The translations under genes were made by a program, and so were the position numbers. A stretch of DNA of 64,000 nt, taken from the NCBI GenBank assembly GCA_040218445.1, contig JAVJRK010000011.1:186001-250000 (forward strand), in the 5' to 3' direction. Every line of letters starts with the position of its first letter. Positions within the stretch are counted from its first letter, which is position 1. A model generated the notes under the pieces. The model saw only the letters and a program-made list of their open reading frames with translations. It searched no databases and was not told the origin of the DNA. Below are positions 34,187-42,810 of the stretch, piece after piece. The stretch is from UBA1479 sp040218445 (GTDB lineage: Bacteria > Pseudomonadota > Alphaproteobacteria > Rhodospirillales > Casp-alpha2).

Positions 34187-35074
34187 CTACTGGACGGTTT
34201 CTTCCAGGCTCACATAAGCTGCGGCATCGTGGGCTCCGCCCGGCAGCAGCTGGCTGCGGATTTCCGGTGCCAGATCGGGAATCGGCGGCAGATCCAGGTT
34301 TTGACCATTGGCGATTTCAGCTTTGCGTTTTTGGCGGTAAAGCGAACGGATCGCCGCATAGTAATCAACCGACGTCTTTTTGATTTGATCCAGTTCCTCG
34401 ATCACATCAGCGTATTCCAACAGGCCATCGACAACATCAAGGGCCAGATGGATCTCTTCTTCGTCGATGTTCTCAAGGTAATAGCTAAGAGGATCGAAAT
34501 AGCTATCCACCAACAGGCGCCCGATCGCATCACGCGGGTTCGACGGCCCCAAGACCGGCAACACCACGTAGAAGCCTTCACCCACACCCCAGACGGCCAA
34601 AGTCTGTCCGAAATCTTCGTTATGCTTCTCAATTCCCATATCGCCGGCAAGGTCGGCCATACCACCCATACCGAAGAAGGTGTTGATGACCGTGCGAGTC
34701 AGGGTTTGCAAGGCGCGTTCGAATTCGAATTGCAGAACGTCATTCACGAACGTGATCGGTGAAAACAAATTGTCGAAGACGTTCTTGATCGCCTTCCGCC
34801 CCGTCGCCGGCACCGTCGCATTATAGGTATTGGCAATCGGCCGCAGGACAATGTCCTGCACGCCTTCATTGAACGAGAAGATAACGCGGTTGACGCTTTC
34901 CAACGGATCGTTGGCATCGTCGTCCGCCTGCGACAACTCAATGCCGGCCGGAGAAATAAACCCGTCCGGGTACGACAACTCGCGCGATTGGCTGTCATCG
35001 GCCTGGGCCGCCCCAAGAGAGGCCCCCATCGCCAACACCGCGCCGAACGCGAAATTCCGAAACCTACCGGTCAA
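34187..35074 (-). CDS. mlaA: MlaA/VacJ-family outer-membrane lipid transport protein
   Basis: A 295-residue protein, TTG start assumed. The signal peptide is FRNFAFGAVLAMGASLGAAQ, cut before ADDSQ. There is no lipobox cysteine, unlike E. coli MlaA. The core has DPLESVNRVIFSFNEGVQD, SPITFVNDVLQ, FFGMGGMADLAGDMGIEKHN and FGQTLAVWGVGEGFYVVLPV, all diagnostic of MlaA. Known MlaA pulls misplaced phospholipid from the outer leaflet and passes it to MlaC. It is divergent from the two HpnM-like (MlaC-family) genes, which suggests a shared lipid-traffic pathway. Confidence 0.88.
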   Translation of the reverse strand: MTGRFRNFAFGAVLAMGASLGAAQADDSQSRELSYPDGFISPAGIELSQADDDANDPLESVNRVIFSFNEGVQDIVLRPIANTYNATVPATGRKAIKNVFDNLFSPITFVNDVLQFEFERALQTLTRTVINTFFGMGGMADLAGDMGIEKHNEDFGQTLAVWGVGEGFYVVLPVLGPSNPRDAIGRLLVDSYFDPLSYYLENIDEEEIHLALDVVDGLLEYADVIEELDQIKKTSVDYYAAIRSLYRQKRKAEIANGQNLDLPPIPDLAPEIRSQLLPGGAHDAAAYVSLEETVQ

Positions 35075-35285
35075 ATCCCAGCCCCATTCTTTTTATCAAC
35101 CAATCCCCGTTAAAGGGGCCGGTCCCGAGATCACAATGTACGTCCGCGCATCGGTGCGACGTCTATCGCCATGAATTAATAGGTGAAGTTGCCGTCCCCT
35201 GCAACTAATTCAAGGCTAATTTTTTACCTTTCCTCGTTAACTATCTTGTGATTTCGGCGTGTATGGAAATGTCATCCAGGCCTAC

Positions 35286-35313
35286 TTGTATGACCGGGAA
35301 AAATCCATATTCT
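35286..35313 (+). promoter_or_regulatory. Candidate promoter of the hpnM-like pair
   Basis: TTGTAT and TATTCT are spaced by 16 bases, 26 bases before the ATG of the first hpnM-like gene. A strong GGGAGGG ribosome site lies between this promoter and the ATG. The short distance leaves a very short leader. Confidence 0.35.
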
Positions 35314-35338
35314 GTTGGCATTGGGAGGGCATCCAAAC

Positions 35339-35983
35339 ATGACGATGTATCACCGACAGGTCTTTAAACCACTTTTGGCCGGGGCCTTCATGCTTCTGAT
35401 GCTTCTCCCAACCGCGGGGAAGGCCGCCGGTCCGGACACCGTCGTGGATGCATTTCACGTGGACCTTTTGTCCGTCATGAAAAACAGCAAAGATCTTGGA
35501 ATATCAGGTCGTTATGAGAAATTTCTGCTCCAGATCGACCGCTATTTTCATATGCCCCTGATGGTCAGCTTCGTATCCGGGAAGCATTGGGGAACATCGA
35601 CCAAGGACGCCCGCATCAAGCTTATTTCGGCCGCGCGACGGTTAAGCGCCGGCGAACTGGCTGTTTTGTTCTCAGGCTATGGCGGCGAAACATTCAACAC
35701 CTTGAAAACGCGACCGATCAATGACGGCACCGTGCTCGTAGAAACCGAGTTGGAACGGAAGAACGATTCAAACGTCAAAGTGACCTATCGGCTCCGTAAA
35801 TTTGGTGAAAACTGGCGAATCATCGACGTCCTGCTGGACGGAACGATTTCCCAGCTTCTGAAACGCCGGGATGAATATCTCCGCACCCTGGAAGATCATG
35901 GCATCGCCGGGTTGATTGACCTTCTTAATGCCAAAGCGGATGAAATTCTCAGATCAGACACGGCAAGCAAATCCGCCAACTGA
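35339..35983 (+). CDS. HpnM-like (MlaC-family) periplasmic lipid-binding protein, paralogue 1
   Basis: A 214-residue protein starting at MTMYHRQ, with GGGAGGG 9 bases upstream. The signal peptide is AGAFMLLMLLPTAGKAAG. The mature protein follows the MlaC/Ttg2D plan: LSVMKNSKDLGISGRYEKFL, then the central YGGETFN and the C-terminal WRIIDVLLDGTISQLLKRRD. The latter resembles the hopanoid-associated HpnM subgroup, which works with the HpnN exporter. A second, similar gene follows after 59 bases; hpnL and hpnN lie just beyond on the other strand. Confidence 0.75.
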   Translation: MTMYHRQVFKPLLAGAFMLLMLLPTAGKAAGPDTVVDAFHVDLLSVMKNSKDLGISGRYEKFLLQIDRYFHMPLMVSFVSGKHWGTSTKDARIKLISAARRLSAGELAVLFSGYGGETFNTLKTRPINDGTVLVETELERKNDSNVKVTYRLRKFGENWRIIDVLLDGTISQLLKRRDEYLRTLEDHGIAGLIDLLNAKADEILRSDTASKSAN

Positions 35984-36042
35984 TATTCCGCACGCTTCAC
36001 TTCTCCTGGCACCAACCTGAATTTGGACATACCTGTTCGATT

Positions 36043-36675
36043 ATGCGTATGCGCTCCCTTTTGATCGTCTTTCCTGTCCTGCTGACTCTGTTTGCAGCCC
36101 CCCTGTCCTCATCCCTGGCCCAGTCCCAGGAAAAAGGTCAGGCCACCGCCGTGGTCACGGCTTTTCATGAAACTCTATTGAGCGTCATGAAACAGGCCCG
36201 GGAATTGGATATTCAAGGCCGCTATGATCTGCTTGCACCTGCGGTCGACAAAGCTTTTCATCTGAATCTAACGGCACGCCAGGCTGCAGGTCGCAGACCG
36301 TGGAAGGGGGCCGCACCAGACGACCAAAAAGCTCTATTGGATGCGTTCCGTCATTGGACGATCGCCACATACGCCAATCAATTCAATGGCTGGTCCGGCC
36401 AGGAATTCATCAATCAGGGCGAATTACCCGGTCCGCAAAAGGGAACGGTTCTGGTCAAAACCGAATTAACCGGCAACGAGCCGGTAACTCTCACCTACCT
36501 CATGGTATTCAGTGACGGACGCTGGGGGGTCTATGACGTTTTGGTGCGCCAAGGCACCACCTCGATCAGTCAGCTCGCCAAACACATTTCCGAATTCAAA
36601 AGCATCGCCAAAAACGGCTTGCCGGCTTTGACGGAAACCCTCGCGGCGAAGTCAAAAGGCCTGCTCACCCCGTAA
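36043..36675 (+). CDS. hpnM: HpnM-like (MlaC-family) periplasmic lipid-binding protein, paralogue 2
   Basis: A 210-residue protein with signal peptide LLIVFPVLLTLFAAPLSSSLA. It shares the family core with its neighbour: VVTAFHETLLSVMKQARELD, then WTIATYANQFNGWSGQEF and VYDVLVRQGTTSISQLAKHI. It is closer than paralogue 1 to the HpnM pattern I recall (TYAxxFxGYSGExF). It probably carries hopanoid or phospholipid across the periplasm. It converges with hpnL, with 7 bases between the stops. Tandem duplication followed by divergence is inferred. Confidence 0.75.
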   Translation: MRMRSLLIVFPVLLTLFAAPLSSSLAQSQEKGQATAVVTAFHETLLSVMKQARELDIQGRYDLLAPAVDKAFHLNLTARQAAGRRPWKGAAPDDQKALLDAFRHWTIATYANQFNGWSGQEFINQGELPGPQKGTVLVKTELTGNEPVTLTYLMVFSDGRWGVYDVLVRQGTTSISQLAKHISEFKSIAKNGLPALTETLAAKSKGLLTP

Positions 36676-36682
36676 TTAAAGA

Positions 36683-37720
36683 TCAATTCCCGCTCTCGGC
36701 ACCCGCACTTTCCTCGGCCGATTTCATCAATCCGCGCAGGGAATAGATCGACCCCAGGCCGAACCCCCACAACACGAATACGATCTCGCGCAGGCGTTTG
36801 ATCGCGGCCAGGGCGACGCCGGCTTCAGGCACCCCCGTTATCGCCCCTGCCAGGACAATCAAGATGCTGTCCTGCGTGCCCAGGTTTGCGGGCACGAAAA
36901 ATGTCACGGCGCGCACCATCTGATTGACCGATTCAATGATCATGGCTTCACCCGGCGTCACGGGATGGCCGAGGAAATAGAGAATCGCGTAGGTCTCGGC
37001 AGCCCCCACCACCCAGTTTGTGAATGCCAGAAAAATCGCCGGGATGAACCGCTTGGGCCGCTCCACATAAAAATGATGCAGATGGTCCTCGACCTCGCGA
37101 ATGTTTTCCAGTGCCGCACCGATACGCGCCGCCAAACGGGTGCGGCCCAACCGCGTACCGGTCCATGACGTTGCCCGGAACTTCTGCACCCCGAAGACGA
37201 CCGCGATGCCGAATGTCAGAAACAAGAACCCGCCAAGGGCCAACACCCCATACTGTCCCCCAACTTCGTGCCGGACGAGTAGGATCAACCCGGCCAACAT
37301 GAACACGATCAGCCCGATCAGGTTGATGGTCCGCGCCAGAATGATCGAAGCCGTTCCTTCGCGGTAACTGATGTTATGGTGACGCTTCAGCAACACGGCC
37401 TTGATCGGCTCCCCCCCGAACCCACCGGCCGGCAACACCGTGTTGAAGGCTTCCCCGACCATACGGATGCGCCACACGATATAGGACCGGGCAGCCGTCA
37501 AAGGCAGGGGAAGAATGGCCAGATGCCAGGACAGGGTGTCGATGTAGAACGCCGCCAGATAGATCAGCAATACGGCCGCCAGTCCGAGCCACCCGATTTC
37601 AAGAATGCTGGCGAAAGCCCGGTCCAAGTCGATCCCGGCAACGACCCAGGCCAAAAGCGCAACACCCAAGCCGATGTATAACCAGGTCAAAAGCCGCAAA
37701 GTGGGGCTGGCACCGGTCAT
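36683..37720 (-). CDS. hpnL: HpnL-type hopanoid-associated membrane protein (LPG synthase TM-domain family)
   Basis: A 345-residue protein starting at MTGASPTLRLL, whose ATG overlaps the hpnN stop (ATGA). It has seven to eight hydrophobic spans, for example WLYIGLGVALLAWVVAGIDL and GVELAAI/VALAAIKRLREIVF near the end. The conserved segment LPAGGFGGEPIKAVLLKRH near residue 100 is typical of the UPF0104/AglD-like family, to which HpnL belongs. Its exact reaction is unknown; participation in hopanoid headgroup or export steps is inferred from the locus. Confidence 0.82.
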   Translation of the reverse strand: MTGASPTLRLLTWLYIGLGVALLAWVVAGIDLDRAFASILEIGWLGLAAVLLIYLAAFYIDTLSWHLAILPLPLTAARSYIVWRIRMVGEAFNTVLPAGGFGGEPIKAVLLKRHHNISYREGTASIILARTINLIGLIVFMLAGLILLVRHEVGGQYGVLALGGFLFLTFGIAVVFGVQKFRATSWTGTRLGRTRLAARIGAALENIREVEDHLHHFYVERPKRFIPAIFLAFTNWVVGAAETYAILYFLGHPVTPGEAMIIESVNQMVRAVTFFVPANLGTQDSILIVLAGAITGVPEAGVALAAIKRLREIVFVLWGFGLGSIYSLRGLMKSAEESAGAESGN

Positions 37721-40350
37721 GAGTCCGCTCCGGTTCCCGATCTTCCGCCGCGAAGCGCCAACAACGCCGGCAACAGGAGAAGGGTACACATGAGCGTCAA
37801 GGCAATGGCGATGGTCAAAAGAACCCCCATGCTGGCCGTGCCCGGATGGCCCGACAAGGCGATCGCCCCGAACGACCCGATCGTGGTCAGCGCACTGAAC
37901 AACACGGCCCGAGGTGTCGATGTCTCGAACGCGTTACCCGGCGCCGCACCACCCGCACTCAATCGCTCCTGACGGTCACGCAGAACCAAGTGAATCCCAC
38001 TGGCCACGCCCAAGCCGAACAATAACGGCAACACGATGATGTTGGCGAAATTGAACGGCACATTGAACAGCACCGAACACATAACGGTCAGCACCGCGGC
38101 CAGCGTCAACGGCATGAACACGAACAGAACATCGTCCCATCGGCGCAGCAACAGGCCAAGCAGGATCAGGATCGCCGATATGGCAATGGCGCCCGCTTCG
38201 ATGAAAGCCGACAACACGGCCTGCCCCGCTTCGAAGATGGTAACCGGTGCACCAGAAACTTCAGGGGCGACGCTCCGAACCGCCGCAACGAAGTGCGCAA
38301 CCGCCGCCGGATCACGCAGGTCTTCCTGCGGCAACACGTCAAGTCTGGCCTGTCCGTTCTGGGCCACGTAGCGCCGAAGCAGGGTGTCGGGCAGATCATC
38401 GATGGCATAGGATTCCGGGCTCATGGTATCGCGAAGCTGCGTGACCGCATCGGGGAAAACGGCAAGCAAGCCCTCCTCAAGCCCCACAAGCTTGTCATCC
38501 ATCTTTGCAAGGACGGCGGAAAAGCGCTTGGCCGCGTTGCTCAGTTCGGCACTTGCTTCGACACCGCCCAGGTCGTTCAGCGTCTGCGCCAAGGTTTGTG
38601 CTGTGGCACGACGACGCTCGGGATCACTGTCGCCCTTGGCTGGTTTGCCGGGCAATGACGGCAGCATGAACAGCGCCAGATCGTGAACGATCTCGGTTTT
38701 TTCATCCTGATTGTCGGGCACGAAACTGTGGATCGACGCCACGCCGGCGATCTCGGGCAACGCCGTCAGCGTCTCGGCCAATTCACGTGCGGCCGCCACG
38801 TTATCCGCAAGCACCGTGGCGCTATAGGTCGTGGCCCCCTCTCCTGCCGCCAATTCATGGACCACGGCAACGGATTCCATCTGCCGGTCTTTTAGATTCA
38901 AGGGATCGAAATCGAACCGCGCTTGGGGAGCGAATATCAATCCCACGATTGCCGCGACCGCCGCCCCGATCAACACCCGTCTGGGATGGTTCTGCAACAC
39001 CGACCGGGCTCCGGCCGCCCAAACAGCCCCTTTCCCATGTCCGGGTTTTGCCGGCATCAAGGACAACACAGCCGGCAAAACGGTCAGGTTCGCCGCCAGC
39101 GCGATGAACATGCCGGAGCCTGCAATCAATCCCAATTCCGCCAAGCCGACGTAATCCGTCGGCAGGAACGAATAGAACGCGATGGCGGCCGCCACGGCAC
39201 AAAGCGTCAGCCCACCGCCCCCTTTCGCCGCCGTGTCCTCCAACGCCGTACCGTTGTCCATACCCGCCGTCCGATATTCACGATACCGAAGGACGAAATG
39301 AATTCCAAAATCGACGCTGAGCCCGATGAACAACACCGCGAAAGCAACAGAAATCAGATTAAGGGTGCCAAGCGCCCAAATGGCGAATCCCGCCGTCCAG
39401 ACCAACCCCAGAACCAACGTCGTCAAGACGGCAAAAACCAACTGCGGCGACCGCAATCCGGCGATCAGCAACCCGAACACCAGGATGAAGGAAATAATCC
39501 CGGCAAGGCCCATCCCACGTTCGACGCTTTTCAGTTCGTCCTGCTGCAAGGCGACAGAACCCGAAATCCGCATGCGGACAGCCCCTGTTCCATCAAGCTG
39601 CAATTCCCGCCGCATCTGCTGCAGGGCCTTGATGGATTTTCCCGCCGGTTGCAGAGAGCCGAAATCGAGCGGCGGCTTCAGCACGATAAACCGACGCGCC
39701 GCGCCGCTGTCTTTGCCGGACAAAAGCCGCCGCCATGACAAGATCGCATCTTCACCGGCCAGCCGCCGCTCGCCGATGTCGGCGAGCATGTCCAGCACCT
39801 TGGCCAAGGCAACCGGCGGGGCCTTACCCGCCAGTTGCTGTTCAATCCCCTTGCGCAGAAGGTCGAACAGCGTCGCCATGCTGGGATCGCCCCATAGACT
39901 GGCCAGGAACGGTTGGGCCTCGGCAAGGCGCCCGGTCAGATCCTCAAGCTCCGCCACACTTAGAAATAGCAGACCGTTCTTTTGAAGAAAGGGATCGCCT
40001 TCAGGATCGAACAAGGCACCGAACGTATTCGGTTGTGCCTTGATCCGCACCGTCATCTGGCGCGCGGCGCGATCGACAAGTTCAGGCACGTCCCCGTCAA
40101 GAACCACCAACAGGTTATCGCTCAATTGGGGAAACAGGCCGTTGACCGCGCGGTTGTGCTGTCGGAACGGCAGTTCGGCCGACAGCATATCCGTGGTGTC
40201 CGTATTAATCGCGAGATTTCGCGCCAAGTATGTGACTGTCAACCCGGTGCCCAGAATGGAAAGGATGACCACCGCCCAGGCACCGCGCCGCACCAAGCCG
40301 ACCCAGGTTCGAAAAGCGTCCTGAAGAAATGCACGCCCCGCCCCGCTCAT
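37717..40350 (-). CDS. hpnN: HpnN hopanoid RND-type transporter
   Basis: An 877-residue RND/MMPL exporter. It has one N-terminal span, then a periplasmic loop, six spans (for example LAGIISFILVFGLLIAGLRS and FAVLFIGLSVDFGIHFVLRYRE), and then a second loop and six spans (LPLLFGLGVASGIHLVLRDR). The two half-repeats are typical. Known HpnN moves hopanoids to the outer membrane. Its ATG overlaps the stop of the upstream CDP-alcohol phosphotransferase gene, and its stop overlaps the hpnL start, so the three form a tightly coupled operon. Confidence 0.9.
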   Translation of the reverse strand: MSGAGRAFLQDAFRTWVGLVRRGAWAVVILSILGTGLTVTYLARNLAINTDTTDMLSAELPFRQHNRAVNGLFPQLSDNLLVVLDGDVPELVDRAARQMTVRIKAQPNTFGALFDPEGDPFLQKNGLLFLSVAELEDLTGRLAEAQPFLASLWGDPSMATLFDLLRKGIEQQLAGKAPPVALAKVLDMLADIGERRLAGEDAILSWRRLLSGKDSGAARRFIVLKPPLDFGSLQPAGKSIKALQQMRRELQLDGTGAVRMRISGSVALQQDELKSVERGMGLAGIISFILVFGLLIAGLRSPQLVFAVLTTLVLGLVWTAGFAIWALGTLNLISVAFAVLFIGLSVDFGIHFVLRYREYRTAGMDNGTALEDTAAKGGGGLTLCAVAAAIAFYSFLPTDYVGLAELGLIAGSGMFIALAANLTVLPAVLSLMPAKPGHGKGAVWAAGARSVLQNHPRRVLIGAAVAAIVGLIFAPQARFDFDPLNLKDRQMESVAVVHELAAGEGATTYSATVLADNVAAARELAETLTALPEIAGVASIHSFVPDNQDEKTEIVHDLALFMLPSLPGKPAKGDSDPERRRATAQTLAQTLNDLGGVEASAELSNAAKRFSAVLAKMDDKLVGLEEGLLAVFPDAVTQLRDTMSPESYAIDDLPDTLLRRYVAQNGQARLDVLPQEDLRDPAAVAHFVAAVRSVAPEVSGAPVTIFEAGQAVLSAFIEAGAIAISAILILLGLLLRRWDDVLFVFMPLTLAAVLTVMCSVLFNVPFNFANIIVLPLLFGLGVASGIHLVLRDRQERLSAGGAAPGNAFETSTPRAVLFSALTTIGSFGAIALSGHPGTASMGVLLTIAIALTLMCTLLLLPALLALRGGRSGTGADS

Positions 40351-41096
40351 CCCTCTTGCTTTCCATCCCGGGCCAGGGCATGGCGGCGTGCCCGGTATTT
40401 GAACAGCCAGTGAACGGCAAACAAAAAGGCGAACCCGGGCGCACCGATCGCGGCGGCCAACAACAAGGGTTCCTGATAGCCCAACAGCACGCAGACCGGC
40501 ACGGCCAGGATGGCATCGTCCGGGTCAACCCCCATGAACGACCCCAGTTCCGCACTACGGGCTCCGGCCAAGCTTTCCATGCGCATGACCAACCACAGGA
40601 TGAACGTCACGGATGCCCCGGCAAGAACGCCTATGGGAATGGCCATCAGCCCCCATTCGCTTTCCCGCAACCCGATTCCCAAGCCGACGAATATCATCGC
40701 ATTACAGGTCGCATCGGCGATCAGATCAAATTTATGCCCGGCTGCACTGGTCTGACCAGACAAGCGGGCATAATCGCCATCCCCCCGATCCAGAATCATG
40801 GACAGGATGAACAGGATCGCCCCCCAATCCCAGGCCGACAGCCCCCACCATGGAAGATTTATTACCGATGCCGGCCCAATGGCAAAAGCCGCCGCTGCGG
40901 CCACGCCCGTGGCAAGGCGCACGACGGTCACCTGGCTGGGTGTAACTTTCGTGCCCATCAAAGGTTTGGTCACGGTCAGGCGCGCGACCTTATGGATCCA
41001 GGTATTGTGACTAATGGTCTTGCCTCCGGCTGCAGGCAGGTCTACACGATAGCCCGGAAGATCAAGAAAATTGCGGCAAAAGGCAACCGGCATCAC
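40347..41096 (-). CDS. CDP-alcohol phosphotransferase coupled to hpnN
   Basis: A 249-residue membrane enzyme. The family motif D(x2)DG(x2)AR(x8)G(x3)D(x3)D is perfect, at residues 103-128 (DRGDGDYARL ... FDLIAD). Several spans surround it. Such enzymes join a CDP-activated alcohol to a second alcohol with release of CMP, giving phospholipids, inositol phosphates or phosphonolipids. The stop overlaps the hpnN start (ATGA). It is not the housekeeping PgsA or Pss by sequence. A specialised lipid headgroup made beside hopanoid export is inferred. The start, 20 bases from the divergent dioxygenase gene, is uncertain. Confidence 0.85.
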   Translation of the reverse strand: MMPVAFCRNFLDLPGYRVDLPAAGGKTISHNTWIHKVARLTVTKPLMGTKVTPSQVTVVRLATGVAAAAAFAIGPASVINLPWWGLSAWDWGAILFILSMILDRGDGDYARLSGQTSAAGHKFDLIADATCNAMIFVGLGIGLRESEWGLMAIPIGVLAGASVTFILWLVMRMESLAGARSAELGSFMGVDPDDAILAVPVCVLLGYQEPLLLAAAIGAPGFAFLFAVHWLFKYRARRHALARDGKQEG

Positions 41097-41115
41097 CGTC
41101 GCGGTTGAAGAATTT

Positions 41116-41874
41116 ATGCTGAAAACACCCGTTCTTGCCGACGCGCATATCCAGCAATTCGCCGATGATGGTTATCTGGTTCTGCGCCAGGGATTTTCGG
41201 ATGAGGAAATGGCGCATATCGTAACCTGGACCGAAGATGTCCTGGCCCTGCCCGAAGTTTCGGGCCGCCATTGGGTCTTCCACGAACAAAGCCGCAAGGC
41301 ACCCAACGAAAAACTGGTCAGCCGGATCGAGAAGATTTCACCTTTTCATGGCGGGTTCGGCGCATTGGCCGAAGCCCTGCGCGGCCCGATCGGCCAGTTG
41401 CTGGGCGAAGACGCAGTTTTGTTCAAGGAAAAGATCAACTTCAAGATGCCGGGCGGCGATGGCTTCAAGCCCCATCAGGATTCCCAGGCGGGATGGGACA
41501 CCTATACGGATTTCTTCATTTCGGCCCTTGTCTCGATCGATGCCGCGACGGAAGAAAACGGCTGCCTGCAACTGGTGCGCGGCCATCACAAAAGCGGCAT
41601 GTTCCAATCGTGGGAGCCCATGACCGATGCGGACATGGACGGGATGGATTTCCAGCCCGTACCGACGGCCCCCGGCGATATCGTGTTCTTCGACAGCTTC
41701 GCGCCCCACGCGTCGGAGCCCAATATGAGCGACAAAATCCGGCGTATCTATTATGCGACCTACAACCGGGCGTCCGCCGGTTCGTTCATGGACCGATATT
41801 ACGCGGACAAGCATAAGAACTACCCGCCCGACATCGACCGAGATCCGTCAAAGCAATATGTCTTCCGAGTTTAA
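41116..41874 (+). CDS. PhyH-family Fe(II)/2-oxoglutarate dioxygenase, PhnY/TmpA-like
   Basis: A 252-residue non-haem iron oxygenase. The iron triad is H120 and D122 (FKPHQDSQAG) plus distal H198 (FAPHASEPN), with R209/R210 for 2-oxoglutarate. The phrases LFKEKINFKMPGGDGF, FFDSFAPHAS and YYADKHKNYPPDIDR closely resemble the phosphonate hydroxylases PhnY and TmpA, as I recall them. So hydroxylation of an aminoalkylphosphonate or a similar zwitterion is the leading guess; a general PhyH enzyme is the alternative. It diverges from the CDP-alcohol phosphotransferase and converges on the nucleotidyltransferase. Confidence 0.8.
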   Translation: MLKTPVLADAHIQQFADDGYLVLRQGFSDEEMAHIVTWTEDVLALPEVSGRHWVFHEQSRKAPNEKLVSRIEKISPFHGGFGALAEALRGPIGQLLGEDAVLFKEKINFKMPGGDGFKPHQDSQAGWDTYTDFFISALVSIDAATEENGCLQLVRGHHKSGMFQSWEPMTDADMDGMDFQPVPTAPGDIVFFDSFAPHASEPNMSDKIRRIYYATYNRASAGSFMDRYYADKHKNYPPDIDRDPSKQYVFRV

Positions 41875-41901
41875 TGGCAGGCAAGCAGGCTTGAGCGCGG
41901 G

Positions 41902-42684
41902 TTATTCTGCGGCGTCGCCGACCCGTTCCCCCATGGGCCGATATGCCGCGATCTTGGCGCGGATTTCATTTTGCGCACGTTCCCGGTCTTCGGGAAAATC
42001 GATCTCGATCCACGGAATGCCGGTGACATCCTCATAGCCGAAGGTGCCGGGCGCGGACGCTTTGAGGACATCACAGAACGCATCCTCATAGACATATCCG
42101 GGCATGTCACCCTGGGCCAATTCATCGGCCCGGTCAGCGACACGCCGTGCGATGTCCGGCGCCATGGTCAGGAACCCCGGCCATTCGCCGATCAGATCAT
42201 GCGGCTCAGAAACCTTCTTCCCGAAATCGACGATCTGATTATCGCGCACACAGGTCTTGACCGGTTCTTCCCCCGGCACGAAATCCCGGTCCAGGATGAT
42301 GCAGGTTTCATGGCCGCTGGAAATCAAGGCCTTCAAAAGATCTTCGTGGTAGTAGACGTCCGCATCCATGAACAGCACCCGCGAGCCGGAGCGCAGAACC
42401 TCGCCCGCGCAGGCCAGCGAAAGAATGGGGCTTTCCTCGAACCGCGGATTGAACAATGTCCGGGCAAACTCCGCAGGGGCGACCCGCGCCAGTTCGTCCT
42501 CGATCATCTCCTTGCGGTGGCCGACAACGACGGTCAGGTCCTCGATGCCCAGGGACGTAAGAACCTCGATATGCCGGGCCAGAAGGGTCCGCCCGTCAAA
42601 TTCAAGTAGAGCTTTCGGTGGTTCGAAATTTTCATCGCCATAAAGGCGCCGGCCGACGCCGGCAGCAAGCATGACCGCTCTCAT
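41902..42684 (-). CDS. Sugar/alcohol-phosphate nucleotidyltransferase (MobA/PntC/IPCT-like)
   Basis: A 260-residue protein starting at MRAVMLAAGVGRRLYGDENF, with a weak ribosome site (an upstream start at 42738 is possible). The nucleotide-binding signature AAGxGxRL and the PPKALLEFDGRTLLARH segment are clear. The metal-binding region reads LFMDADVYYHEDL. It would form an NDP- or CDP-activated compound from a phosphate or phosphonate. The natural partner is the CDP-alcohol phosphotransferase 0.8 kb away, as in inositol-phosphate or phosphonolipid synthesis. The substrate is unknown. Confidence 0.82.
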   Translation of the reverse strand: MRAVMLAAGVGRRLYGDENFEPPKALLEFDGRTLLARHIEVLTSLGIEDLTVVVGHRKEMIEDELARVAPAEFARTLFNPRFEESPILSLACAGEVLRSGSRVLFMDADVYYHEDLLKALISSGHETCIILDRDFVPGEEPVKTCVRDNQIVDFGKKVSEPHDLIGEWPGFLTMAPDIARRVADRADELAQGDMPGYVYEDAFCDVLKASAPGTFGYEDVTGIPWIEIDFPEDRERAQNEIRAKIAAYRPMGERVGDAAE

Positions 42685-42810
42685 TTGCAGGTAACATCCG
42701 CTCACAGTTCGTTTGCGCAATAGGTGCGCGTCTGACATGCCAATGTCAATATTCTGTCGCGCGATTGAAATATCCAGCAGATGAATGACTTGAAGGTAAG
42801 CCGAAGAAGT

